The position numbers and the translations under genes are program-made. A model generated the notes under the pieces. It ran no database searches, had not been told where the DNA came from, and saw nothing but the letters and a program-made list of their open reading frames with translations. A stretch of 64,000 nucleotides of DNA from Orychophragmus violaceus. Taxonomy: Eukaryota > Streptophyta > Magnoliopsida > Brassicales > Brassicaceae. Positions 35,069 to 46,039 of this stretch are shown here, in pieces. Within the stretch, counting starts at the first letter, position 1, and every line of letters starts with the position of its first letter. Location: positions 102,477,503 to 102,541,502 of the forward strand of contig CM058230.1 in NCBI GenBank assembly GCA_030180135.1, in the 5' to 3' direction.

Positions 35069-37604
35069 CTAAACTTTACATGTCGTAGCATTATGACCAC
35101 TCTGTAGACATCGAGAACATGTGTGTTGTTTTCTTGGACGCTTTTTCCCTTTAGCTTTCTCCAGCACTGATTTTATTCTTGTTTTTTTAGGTCTCCCGGG
35201 TGGTGGACGTACTGCTGGAGGCAAACACAACGTCGTGGCAACATTTTCAGGAACTGGTGTAGCAGCATCCCGTGGCATTATCGAAGAAGAGTAAGCATTG
35301 CGCAAGTATGATGTGTGATAATAGGGATGACACAAGGTTATCCGAGATTTCCTACAAGCTTCAGCTGCTGCAATTGCGTGAACACATGGTATTTTCTCGA
35401 TATCAAACCGGCGACAAGTACATTTATTCAAAGTCAAGTTAACTACATTAAGAGAAGTTCCTGACGTCACTTGGGCATGATGCAAATCGATTGGTTGTAC
35501 TGTATATGACTTAGCTAGTGGTACACGTTTCTGAAGAAAAAAAATTTTATATTAACAATAACATCTCTTCTTTTTGGTGAGGAAATAAATTGAGATAGTG
35601 AGGATAATAATACCTCCAGCAGTTTCTCCACTCCGCGTGTCAGGGTTGTCTTTGTTGATCCTGCATATGCCCTCCTATCTGCGAACCATCTAGTCATCAT
35701 TAACCGAATTGCATCTAGTAGTCTAACAACTGGCAAACTCCTAGAACTTGAAATGACTTTGTTGATGGATTCGGCAATGTTAGATGTCAATAGATTGTAT
35801 CTATCACCAGGAAAATACACACGCGTCCACTTTTGTACATCTGCACTTTCCAGATAAGTATGTAATGCCGGATTCAATGCTCGGATCTCATCATATAAGG
35901 TGTTGAAATCAGATACTCTATAAGCATTAGCTGCCTTTTTCACCAGTCGATATGCATCTCCGCTTCCGAATCGTAACAAAATGTTTTTGTAAAGATGGTA
36001 AGTGCAAATTCCCCGACTTGATTTAGGATACACCTTTCCTATAGCATTACCAATGGCTATATGCCTATCCGAAATAATAGCAAGTTCTTCATAATCTGGA
36101 ATCACATAACTAAGTTGTTGGAAGAACCATTCCCAAGATTCATCATTCTCTGTATCAACTACGGCAAAAGCAATCGAGAATATTTGGAAGTTACCATCTT
36201 GAGTTGTTGCTGTTAGTAGTGTACCTTTGTACTTTCCCTGGAGAAATGTGCCATCCACCACAATAACCTTTCGCATGAAAGGAAATCCATTCAAGCTAGC
36301 ACCAAAAGAAAGGAACAAATACTTGAATCTGTTTAACCCATCAACTTCTAAACGTGTGAAAGTGCCAGGATTTTGTCTTCTAATATGGTATAGATATGTC
36401 GGCAACTCCGAGTATCCATTCTCTGCTGAACCTCTAACCATATTTCTTGCGCATAAAAGTGTTCGATGGGCCTTCCAATAGTTCATCTACTCAGAAACAT
36501 TTTGTAAGAAAAAAATTGTTAGCCGATAAGACGATCCTAATATTTAAACAAAACCAGTAATAGAAAAATGTTTATACAAATATGTACCTTCACACCAAAT
36601 CTCATGTTTAATGATTCACCAACATGCTTTGGGAGAATTTTTGAATCAACACCTCCTACAGAGTCCATATATAGTATTGCAAGAATTTCTAGAGTAGCTT
36701 GTCGGGCACGGGCAGAACGTTCTGTAACAGAACATGAATGTACTGATTCGTACACACGAATACAAAACTCAGAAGAAAGACCAACAGGGGATGCTCTTAC
36801 TCGCCATGTACAACCTTCTACCCAGCACTTAATAACGTACAAATCTTTCGTTGATTTATCAACGCTAAAATCAAATTGTTCAAGGACAGAAAATATCTTC
36901 ATTCTAGTCTCCAAGGCATCTTTTGATTCATATCTTTGTCCAACAGCTGGATTCAGCGCATCCAACTCTAGCCTAACATGTTGATTAACCCCTATAACCT
37001 GAACGCTTGCAGGTGTTGATCCCTCATTTGAATTTGGTTCTTCTCCTTGCGGAGGTAAACCGTAGTCTCTAAAATCCTCATCGCCTGAAGATGCTCCATC
37101 TGAATCATCACAATAATCAAATATGGGATCATCATCATTGTCACTGACCTTCTCATCTTCTTCGTTTTTTGTATGGCATCCATCTGCATCCACACCTCTT
37201 TCCTTTAGTTCGAGACAGATTTGCAACGCTTCAGATTTGAGTTGTTCCAATAATCCATCAAATTGCCTTTGATTTCTAATATCAATAGGTGGTGTGTTTT
37301 CAGGTAATGTCACTAGTACCTTTTTAGGAAACATATAGCTCAATTCCACCTTGTAAGTTTGCATATCAACTTGGTAGAGTCTGATCACCATCTCAACAAA
37401 TTCCTCATATGAAATTCCATTGTTAACTTCTATGAGTTTGACCTTTTCATCTTTAACAACACCAAATACCCATCTCCCTTGCTGAAACAACCACTTGCCT
37501 AAAACAATTTTAATCTGAACCATGAATGAAAAAGGAAGCAAACAATTTTGTGATTGCAAATTTAAGGTGACGTCTTTGGAGTATAGGAGATGACGTTGTA
37601 TCAC
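35069..37604 (-). CDS. mudrA: mudrA-type MULE transposase
   Basis: Three exons joined in phase 0 (36588-37604, 35614-36486, 35069-35530) give an open frame of 783 aa; the ATG at 37520 (MVQIKIVLGKWLF) is an alternative start. The N-terminal part includes a PB1-like region, an acidic linker and the MuDR DNA-binding region (IKCWVEGCTWRVRA). Exon 2 holds the DDE-type transposase core: Asp in VVDGTFLQGKYKG, Asp in IISDRHIAIGNAIG, the CTYHLYKN motif and Glu in SNIAESINKV. Exon 3 has the SWIM finger CTCRRFDIEKIPCVH and a C-terminal CCHC knuckle CSRCLQSGHNATTC. No stop, frameshift or bad splice site is visible, so the gene may still make transposase. It acts in the nucleus by binding element ends and cutting DNA. 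It converges with the damaged ULP gene. Confidence 0.88.
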
Positions 37605-37749
37605 GTTTTTAAGGTTAGGGTTTTAGTTGAAAACGTGTTTATGGTCTAACTTATGGTCTGCTCTTTATTAATTAAATGGTTTATTTTAAAATTAGATTTT
37701 GGTTTATTAATCTAAACCGTGGTTTAGATTGGTTTAGTAAAAAAAAAAT

Positions 37750-38190
37750 TAAGTCTGTTGTCAAAAGGTTAAACAAATCTGTTAAAAATCCGTAAGTTTG
37801 TTGCCATTGTATAAAACAAATCTATGAAAACCTAATAAATATGGCAAACTTCGAAAAATCTGTGGTCAAAGAAGTATTAAATCTGTCGAAACCTTATAAA
37901 CTCTGTCAAATCTACATAAATCTGTCTTCAAAGAGGAAATAAATTTGTCGAAACCTTAATATGTCGGTCAAAATCAAGTAAATCTATCGCCAAAAAGAAA
38001 CAAATCGATGAATCCTTAATAAGTCTGTCAAATTGGTATAAGTTTGTTGCTAAAAAATAATAGATTTGTTTGGAGAAACCTAAATAAATCAGTCAAATCT
38101 AGTTAAGTTTGTCGTTTAAGAAAAAAAATTTTGGCTGTTAATAAGTCTATTGCTTCATGTAACGACGTTTAAATAAGTTTGTCAAGTGGC
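37750..38190. repeat. Tandem array near MULE right end, about 62-bp monomers
   Basis: About six diverged monomers of roughly 60-65 bp, each with the pattern AAATCTGTCGAAACCTTA and TCTGTCAAATCTA, lie upstream of the mudrA start. Terminal or subterminal tandem repeats are known in Arabidopsis MULEs, so this may be the binding region for the transposase. From 38191 to 38647 the DNA is AT-rich without genes. Confidence 0.7.
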
Positions 38191-38825
38191 AATTTCGTAA
38201 TATTTTTAATTTTTTCTGCTAACCTGGAAAATGCAGTAATTGCATTTTTGTAAATAGGATTTTCGATTGCAAATGATTTAGGGGCAAAATAGGTAACAAA
38301 AATTGACTAATAATTAAAATAAAATTAGAGTTAATCTAGTAATTAACTGATTAATTAGGGTTAAACTAACTTTTTCCCATATATTTAATTGACAGAATTA
38401 TTAATGGACACAATCACTATTTGCTGCAACCAAAATGATTAGCTTACAGTTGATTTGACAGTTCTAGTGGAATGGGACTACAAGAGTTTCTATGATCTCT
38501 CTCACGGTAGTGTTAGAGTTTGACTTCACCAAAATTAGTTTCAACTTGTTTTAAACCATGAAATTTTTGTATGGATACCAAATTCAACATCGCATTTGTC
38601 TAAGAAAATAAGTTATTAGAAAAAAGGATTAGACTTTCCAATCCCCACCCCATAATTATCATCGTAATTGTACAAAAAACTGTAGCCCTAGTCCCCAAAG
38701 AAAAGCACACAAAGGGGCAGCAAAAACGTAAAATGGGGGCAATTTTCAAAATGTTGAAACAACTCCAGAATCTCAAATGTACATGTAATATCGTGCGAAC
38801 CTGATGAGATCTTCAGGATTTTTGT

Positions 38826-41203
38826 TTATATATCATCTGTCAAGAAACAAGAACACAAAAAAAAACACACATTTCAAGACACTATTATCATATATACAAG
38901 AAAAATAGCTGCTTCAACACTAACCTTGGTGAGGATCTTCATGTACAAAGAAACTTGCAGCCACAATCAAATAACAAAGAATGAGCATCAATCCTTTGAA
39001 GTAATTCGATGTCCCTTCCTGCATCACAACAAACACAGCTTCATTGAGATAGCCATATCAAAGTTGGTTTCGTACACACAGATTCAACAGGCCCACCTGG
39101 ATAAAGAAAGCTACAACAATAACAGTTATGAACAGTGTAGCCGTCTCAAAGAGCTGGAAATTTAGGTCCATTTGTTCACCCATCATCCATCCGATCACCA
39201 CACAGAAAGGAACCTAAATCCAATCCAGGCAAGAGTGGAAACTATATATTATCAATTCTGTCACAGAATGTTCAATACTAGACCCCGGTTCGCATTTCTT
39301 TCTTATACATACCGCAAACATGGAAATCTGGATTGAGGATCCAATAGCCACTCCCAAAGACAGATCCTGTAGAGGAGAATATAATCATATATAGAGAACC
39401 TAAAGAAGAGAGACCAATTACATCAGAATGCAAGAGACTTGTCTGCATGCGTACCAGCTTGTCTTTCATGGCGAACATAATAGCACCTGCATGCTCGGCT
39501 GCATTCCCTACTATAGGAAGCAAGATGACACTGATAAAAGATATTGGTATCTTCCACGAGACCGATGCACCCTGTCATAGATTGAAAAACAAAAACAGGA
39601 AACCATAAGCCAAACTAGTTAACTCGCATTGCAAAAGTTGTCGTAATCATTGGTTTCTAGTCAGTCTTTGACAAGAACCTTCTCCAGAGAAGACTGGCTC
39701 GGTTGATGGTCTCGGGCATATGATTAGGAATACTACAAGGATCTAAAACATATTCCAATTTATGTCTTGCATCGGTTGAGTTTTTACCATAAGCCAAACT
39801 AGTATACTCACGATATAATGTTGTACAGATCATATATCATAAACAGGTCAAGTAAATACTGTAAGATCTTCATAAGAAACACGCACAGAAAAAAACAGAG
39901 ACTTATTTACCTCTATGGCATCGACAAGATAGCCGGAAAGAAGAGAGACCCAAGCCGTCAAGATTAAAAGCCAGATGATAGCTTCCCACTTAGAGATCTC
40001 AGGATCTTCATCATCGTCCGAAGTTTCTTCGCTCTGGTTTATTAATCAAATTTGAACAAACAGCCGAGATGAGTCCAAGTAGCTAGACAGATAGCAACCA
40101 AATGGTGAAAGTGGTTCTATAGTTTCCAAAGTTAACTAAAACGGTGCAAGACAAAGAACCTCGGTGAGAAAACTTGGCTGGCTTTTCAACTGGAAAAAGA
40201 GGTAAGCAGCATAGTCAATGAGCATTATGCAACTGATGGATCTTGAGAGAGACAGCTCAGATGAACCAGCATGAACCTCACTGTGCGTGTAATGAAGAAG
40301 TGCGGGAAAGAGTAGCCCCATCACTGCCATCAAAAGCACTCCCGAACTCAAAACCGCATTCCCCTTCATTAAAAGAGATATAAGCTCAGAAACAACATAG
40401 AAAAAGAGAGTTTCATGCGAATGATATGGCTTACTTTATCAAAGACTTGCTCTTTCCTGGAAAATACAAGGCCGCCGCAGAAAAAGGCGCACCCAAGTAC
40501 AAGTAACATGTTAGACAGAATGGAGCCGAGCAGCGTCAGCTGTACAACGCGTATCATTCCATTTTTAAGAGCGATAATCGATATAATCAGCTCTGTCACA
40601 TTTCCAAATGTAGCGTTTAAGAGGCCTCCAACTGTGTGAAATTTGCTAGCACGTCAGAAAACTATATCAGGAGAAAAAGGAAGCGTGTACAGCAAGAAAC
40701 CAAGTCATATATATATACCAGTTGGACCGGTGTAACAAGCCAATTGCCTGTTAAAAAAAATAGGACGGTTACATGTTGGATAATATATGGTAACTTAAGA
40801 GTTAATTACAAGTGAGAGCGAGCAACTACTTACTCTGTTGCATATCCTAGACGTTCAGCCAATGGTGTAATTCCTAATAAGCTCAGTAAGAAGAACCATC
40901 CCTGACCCACAGCGAGAATGATAATTTCTTGAGACGACTTATCAAAACTGCTAAGATTACAAAATGCGTGCTTACCTTATTATATGTCAAGTAGTGGACT
41001 AGTATTGCTAGAGGACCAAAGGGCAACAAAAGATTGAGTTTATTAGACAAAATCACGATCTTGAAGCTCTGGAGCATGGTGTTCTTTGGTGCTTTGGCTG
41101 AAAGTGATCCTCCTTGCTCCATCAAGAGAGCTGCTTTTGTTTGTGGGGAATCTGTCTCTCGCCTGACAAGGCATTTGTGCTCAACTTCATTATCAAACTC
41201 CAT
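38826..41203 (-). CDS. CAX6: CAX6-like vacuolar cation/H+ exchanger
   Basis: Eleven exons (40976-41203, 40834-40901, 40719-40747, 40435-40631, 40160-40363, 39911-40033, 39455-39571, 39313-39366, 39097-39213, 38925-39018, 38826-38836) join in frame to 413 aa. CAX proteins exchange H+ for Ca2+ and other metals at the vacuolar membrane. The start MEFDNEVEHKCLVRRETDSP leads into the N-terminal regulatory tail. The paired exchanger repeats are present: GNVTELIISIIALKNG and GNAAEHAGAIMFAMKDK. The acidic loop EETSDDDEDPE follows SEE. Exon 6 uses an acceptor shifted inward, and exon 5 lacks three codons, so this loop is seven residues shorter than in the CAX5-like neighbour. Exons 7-11 are nearly identical to that gene. 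A LINE sits about 400 bp upstream of the ATG and may affect expression. The split between CAX5 and CAX6 names rests on similarity from memory. Confidence 0.88.
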
Positions 41204-41591
41204 CTGTTTACAGTCATGAAACTAACTTACAATAACTCAACAAAGAAACAAACAAACCCAAAACTACTTGAATAATTTCTATGTCATTACTATATATAGT
41301 TCCCTGCACAAGATTTGTGATCTCTTTGATCTGTGGTTTGGTGTAAATCTAGTCATTGTTCACCTTAATTATTCCATAGAGTATATGGAAAGTGACACAT
41401 TACAAGCACGGGGAAGAAGATACAACAAATTAAATGGTCCTTTTAATTGTTTATGGACAACTCAAGTATAAAAGTATTGAGGTTTGTGTATGAGTCTTGT
41501 TTTTTTCTACTTTAAAGGTGCAACACCGAAGCACGCGTGAGTATCACCCATCTTCACACTCGAACTTGTCTAACACAGCTTAGGGTTTGCA

Positions 41592-44575
41592 ATAGGCTAC
41601 TTATGATTTTTTTTTTTTTTTTTTGAACATTGGCTTTCATATTTAATGCAAGAGAAAGAAACAAATTACATGCCTCTAGGCCATAGTTTTTGTGGGCACT
41701 AGCCCATTACACCATTACACCACTTATAAAACTCACTTTAAGATCTCATTTTGAACCAACATTACTAGGCCCAGCCCACCTTTGTTAGTACAGTATTTGG
41801 CGATTAATTACGTCAAGTAGTTGACGAAACCAGAGATTCCATCATCAACTCCAGCGATCACTGATTTTCAAATCACAGTTGCTCCTGCCAACCATCTTTG
41901 CATCAGTCCAGAAGACAGGTTAGGATTTCTTTCTCTATAGCTCGAGATTTTGTTTTTTATCTGTTGCTCCACTGCCCTAACGATCGTATCCGCTGATTTG
42001 AATTCACTTCTATGCAGTCTGTTGTTCCTCTCCATCCAAATCCAATATATAGAAGCCTGCCATCCCAACAAGATCAGTCTTTGGTTCAATCGATTCCCTG
42101 TGAGAGATTCCATTTGACTTAACGAGCCCAGCCAATCCCTTGTAGGTGTCAACGAGCATCTTGTTCCTATCATTGACCAGATTCTCCAGCTAAAATCACA
42201 TTCAAACAGCAGATGATTCCTAGTCTCCGGTACCGCATTACATAACAGACATCGGCCGTCAGTTTGAAGTCCCCATTCAATAAGTCTGTCCCTAGTGGGG
42301 CATCTATTCAGCACCATCAACCAACAGAGAAAACTGTGCTTTGGAATCCCTCCCACATTCCAAACTGATTTCGCCCAGGTAACAATCGGCAGTACTCCTT
42401 TCAGCTTTGAGTAAACCCCTCCCGTGCTATATTTTTTACTGATCAAATCATCTAATTCCCATTCATATTCATCTGCTCGAGACTCTATTGAGATGGTAGT
42501 TAGATGAATTTGAAAAAGTACCTGATTTTCTGTTCTTGGAGCAGGTATGTTCCATCGTCCATTGCTGAACAGCAATGAAACAGTTGCATTTCGTGAAATA
42601 CCCAGCCGGCTACCCTGTTGATGAGTAAGGAACACATCCAGCCTCCCAAATGGCGTCCAGTTATCGCTCCAGAATAAACAATGCTTGCCATCACCAATTC
42701 TTAACTTGATACAATCATAAACCTCATTCCTTAGTTTGATCAGCTTACTCGCCAACCAGGAGTGATTACTTCTAGGCTTCACCGTCCAGAAATTGTTCAA
42801 GCAACCATTAAGAACCTCGGCAGTGTACCAGGCCACCCAAACCGATCCAGATTGAAAAAAGAGGAGCCAAATTAGCTTCAAGCAACAAGCCTTATTCCAA
42901 ATGGTAAGATCCTTTATCCCTAACCCTCCTTCTTCTTTTGTTTTTGTGACCGTGTCCCATGCTACACGTGCATTGTGGTGAGCATCCAGGTTTCCTTTCC
43001 ACAAGAATATACCACACATTGAGTTGATTTTCTGAATTACTTGTTTAGGTAGTATGAAACTTGAGCACCAGAAGTTGGAGATGCCTGCTATGACTGTTTT
43101 GATCAATAGGAGGCGACCTGAAAAAGAGAGCGTTCTCACACTCCAATTGCTCATTCGATTTTTCACTTGCTGAATTAGAGGCTGACAATCACTGATGCTA
43201 AGTTTTTTTGTTGACAGGGGAACACCTAGGTAGCGCACTGGTAGTGTCCCGATCGGCATTCCCGTGGAGAACTTGATGAGGTCAATCTCATGTTGAGTAA
43301 GTCCGGATGCAAAGAAACTGGATTTTTGGATACTGACCGCTAGCCCCGATCTCAGTTCAAACTCACGGAGAACAGCTAAGACACACTGCATTGAGGCCAG
43401 AGACCCGTCAAGGAATATCAGTAGATCATCGGCAAAACAAAGGTGCGTTAACTTCGTCTTCTCACAATATTGATGATACTTGAATTGACCTTGAGCTGCC
43501 GCCTTATTAAGCATTAGTGAGAGACAGTTCATTGCAATAACAAAGAGGTAATGAGATAAAGGATCTCCTTGCCTCAAACCCCTCTTTCCCTTAAAATAGC
43601 CTTGAACTGCCCCATTATACCCAATTGTGAAGCTCGGGGTACAAACACACGCTTTCAGCCACTCTATATACTGATCTGAAACATCCAATCCCTTTAGGCA
43701 GTCAAATAGAAAATCCCAAGAGAGAGGGTCGAAAGCTTTCGCTATGTCAACTTTGAGAGTTATCTTTTTTGGTCCTTTATTCTTGTGATAACCATGCACA
43801 AGTTCTCCAGCTAACACTGTATTCTCTACCAGCAGTCGATTTGCAATGAATGCTGTCTGGTTGGGAACAATTAGAGTGGGCAGAAGGGGTTTCAACCTTA
43901 CAACAAGGAGCCTGGAAATGACCTTATATAGTGTATTTAAACACGCTATTGGTCTGTATTCTGTGATGGAAGTAGCCCCTGGATGCTTAGCAACTAAAGC
44001 TAGGATGGTAGAGTTGGTAGAGGAAGGCAAGAATGATGAGTGGAAGAAGTTGATAATAGCTGAGGTAACTTCCAATCCAACTGTATCCCAAGCTGAGATA
44101 TAGAAGCTAGACGTTAACCCATCAGGCCCTGGCGCTTTGTTTGGGTTAATCTTGAACAACATCTTCCTTACTTCTTCTGCCGTAGGGACAATAGTCATAG
44201 CCTGTTTCTGTATAAGTGAGCATCTGAAAGTCGTGAGCTCATGAAACCAAGCAGAGGGCGATAACACGGCTGGAGGATTCAGAATTGTTGGAGCGAGAAT
44301 TGAAGAAAAGTGACTAATTGCATGACTGCTCATCAGAATAGGATCAACAATGATTTCACCATTTGGCAGCATGAAGGAGATGATTGCATTATAACTTGAT
44401 CTTGTTTGAAACACACTGAAGAAATGTCTTGTGTTCTGATCTCCCACACATAGCCAATTGACTCTCGACTTCTGTTTGAAATAACTTTCCTCTATGTCCC
44501 TCAAAAAGTTCCACCGGTCATGTAAGTCCCTTTCATTCTGGAAATTTGTCTCCGCAGGTATAGGCTACTTATGAT
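41592..44575 (-). mobile_element. 5'-truncated LINE
   Basis: The insertion 41608-44559 is flanked by the 16-bp target duplication ATAGGCTACTTATGAT (41592-41607 and 44560-44575). On the minus strand it ends in a poly(A) tail (T run 41608-41624 on the plus strand). The endonuclease and ORF1 are missing, so it was truncated at its 5' end during insertion. It lies in the promoter of the CAX6-like gene. Confidence 0.93.
41868..44504 (-). CDS. LINE ORF2 fragment: reverse transcriptase and zinc-binding region
   Basis: A single open frame of 878 codons remains from ORF2; it is open upstream to the truncation point at 44559. The RT core is clear: NPNKAPGPDGLTSSFY, VDIAKAFDPLSWDFL (first catalytic Asp), GLRQGDPLSHYLF and CFADDLLIF (the Y/FADD box with the other two Asp). 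The C-terminus has the zf-RVT region (HSFLCWLMVLNRCPTRDRL, CLLCNAVPETRNHLLFEC). The N-terminal APE-type endonuclease is missing, so target cleavage is lost and the copy cannot retrotranspose. The absence of stop codons over 2.6 kb argues for a recent insertion. Confidence 0.92.
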   Translation of the reverse strand: MRDIEESYFKQKSRVNWLCVGDQNTRHFFSVFQTRSSYNAIISFMLPNGEIIVDPILMSSHAISHFSSILAPTILNPPAVLSPSAWFHELTTFRCSLIQKQAMTIVPTAEEVRKMLFKINPNKAPGPDGLTSSFYISAWDTVGLEVTSAIINFFHSSFLPSSTNSTILALVAKHPGATSITEYRPIACLNTLYKVISRLLVVRLKPLLPTLIVPNQTAFIANRLLVENTVLAGELVHGYHKNKGPKKITLKVDIAKAFDPLSWDFLFDCLKGLDVSDQYIEWLKACVCTPSFTIGYNGAVQGYFKGKRGLRQGDPLSHYLFVIAMNCLSLMLNKAAAQGQFKYHQYCEKTKLTHLCFADDLLIFLDGSLASMQCVLAVLREFELRSGLAVSIQKSSFFASGLTQHEIDLIKFSTGMPIGTLPVRYLGVPLSTKKLSISDCQPLIQQVKNRMSNWSVRTLSFSGRLLLIKTVIAGISNFWCSSFILPKQVIQKINSMCGIFLWKGNLDAHHNARVAWDTVTKTKEEGGLGIKDLTIWNKACCLKLIWLLFFQSGSVWVAWYTAEVLNGCLNNFWTVKPRSNHSWLASKLIKLRNEVYDCIKLRIGDGKHCLFWSDNWTPFGRLDVFLTHQQGSRLGISRNATVSLLFSNGRWNIPAPRTENQVLFQIHLTTISIESRADEYEWELDDLISKKYSTGGVYSKLKGVLPIVTWAKSVWNVGGIPKHSFLCWLMVLNRCPTRDRLIEWGLQTDGRCLLCNAVPETRNHLLFECDFSWRIWSMIGTRCSLTPTRDWLGSLSQMESLTGNRLNQRLILLGWQASIYWIWMERNNRLHRSEFKSADTIVRAVEQQIKNKISSYRERNPNLSSGLMQRWLAGATVI

Positions 44576-44588
44576 GGGGGATAATAAG

Positions 44589-45670
44589 TGCAACCGCCCC
44601 GGTCCTAGCATGTGTCTTTTCATATCTTAATAACTAAATTTTTATCCGCCTTCAGCTGGGAAATTAATCAAAAGAGTTTTTTTTTTTTAAATTGTTTTAG
44701 ATTATTTTGATCGTATTTTATCATAATAATATTTTTAATTATTTTGACCATATATTATTCATAATATATATTTTATAGGTTTTTCCTCTAAACTACGCTC
44801 TCTATTTTTATGTTTACAATTTTATCATTATTTAGTTAATTCATTAAAATTAAAAGTATTTGTGTTTGAATATGGTTTATCTATTTTGTACCCATAAAAT
44901 CATAATTTATGATAATTAAAAATTTAGGTTATATATGTTTTATGTGTATCAAGATTGTATCTTGTTTTGGAGGTGTTTTTAGTTATATATTTTTAAATTT
45001 TCTAATTTGATATTAGGTAGGAAGTGTAAACGGTTATTTTATTTATTATTTTGTATTTATAAATATTTATTTCTAATGAAAATATAAATTTTATGAATTT
45101 TTATTTATTAAATTTACAGAAATAATATTATTAATTACATTTGATAAAAAAATGAACCTATGAGACTCATATTAAAAAATTGGATATTACTAATATTATA
45201 GTTGGGAAACATGTCAAATTTGTCCCGCCTGACCCGTCCCTCTAAGATCCATAAACGTTTTTGATCAATAAAACTCGTCACACATAACCTGCATAAGAAC
45301 AATATTATATTTGCACAAAACTCACCTAAGTTAACAAATTATTTCTAGGATCCGCAAATATTTTAAAATACCAAATTAATATTTTATATATGTTTTAATT
45401 TTTTAAATATAAATTAAATATTATAAAATTTTAAATACATATTTAAAAATAAAATTTGATTAATTATTATATAGATACTATATTAATTTTTATAAATATT
45501 CATAATTTAATTTACCTAGGAAAAATATCGGTTTCCACTTTTCACCAACTTGCTTCACAAAAACAGACTCGTACTCTCTCCGCCATATCTAAAATCAATT
45601 ATACACGACCCGTGTTTTAATGATTTTCTAATTAAACGACCCATAAACATCCCATGGCGGTTGAGCGGTT
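44589..45670. mobile_element. Possible hAT-like element
   Basis: AT-rich DNA of about 1.08 kb is bounded by related ends (TGCAACCGCCCCGGTCC and, reversed, AACCGCTCAACCGCC) and by similar 8-bp flanks ATAATAAG (44581-44588) and GTAATAAG (45671-45678). Internal motifs such as GACCCGTCC and CGACCCGTG near the ends resemble subterminal repeats. The terminal repeats are poor, so this call is tentative. Confidence 0.4.
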
Positions 45671-45898
45671 GTAATAAGACAGGACCCGCGGGTTATAAAC
45701 CTAGCTAATTCCAAACTCTAACTAATGCCAAAGCTATTTTACAATAGTTTAAGCACATATGAGCAAATATTTGGCCCAATATGATGGAAGCTGTGATAAT
45801 ATTACTTCTAACATCTTTATCAAGTGTAACTGAATATATTTAGAATCGTTTGAATAATCGGCACCGCATTTAAAAAACTAAAAGAGAGATTAAAATAC

Positions 45899-45955
<57 letters not shown>
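45899..45955. repeat. (TAA)n microsatellite
   Basis: About 19 uninterrupted TAA units. It lies just beyond the last surviving exon of the SH3P pseudogene. Confidence 0.95.
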
Positions 45956-45957
<2 letters not shown>

Positions 45958-46039
45958 AATATATTCTGCCTTATGTATTTAGCATTAGAATGAACAATAT
46001 AGTTGTTTCAAAAGAAGTACATATGGGTAAGTAATCAAA

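Larger units (their letters stand above)
21660..38200. mobile_element. Mutator-like element of the ULP-carrying (KAONASHI-like) type
   Basis: A mudrA-type transposase gene on the minus strand (35069-37604) and a DUF1985 plus Ulp1-protease gene on the plus strand (23453-34528) converge on 34528-35069. This arrangement is known from Arabidopsis KAONASHI MULEs, which carry ULP-like protease sequence and often lack terminal inverted repeats. A tandem array at 37750-38190 may mark the right end. The element was later interrupted by copia-2 (25402-32734). Outer limits are approximate because I could not identify termini or a target duplication. Confidence 0.72.

Noticed and set aside
38926..39165. 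Plus-strand frame repeated exactly at 56489-56728
   Set aside because: Antisense shadow of CAX exons 9-10; it is duplicated only because of the gene conversion tract.
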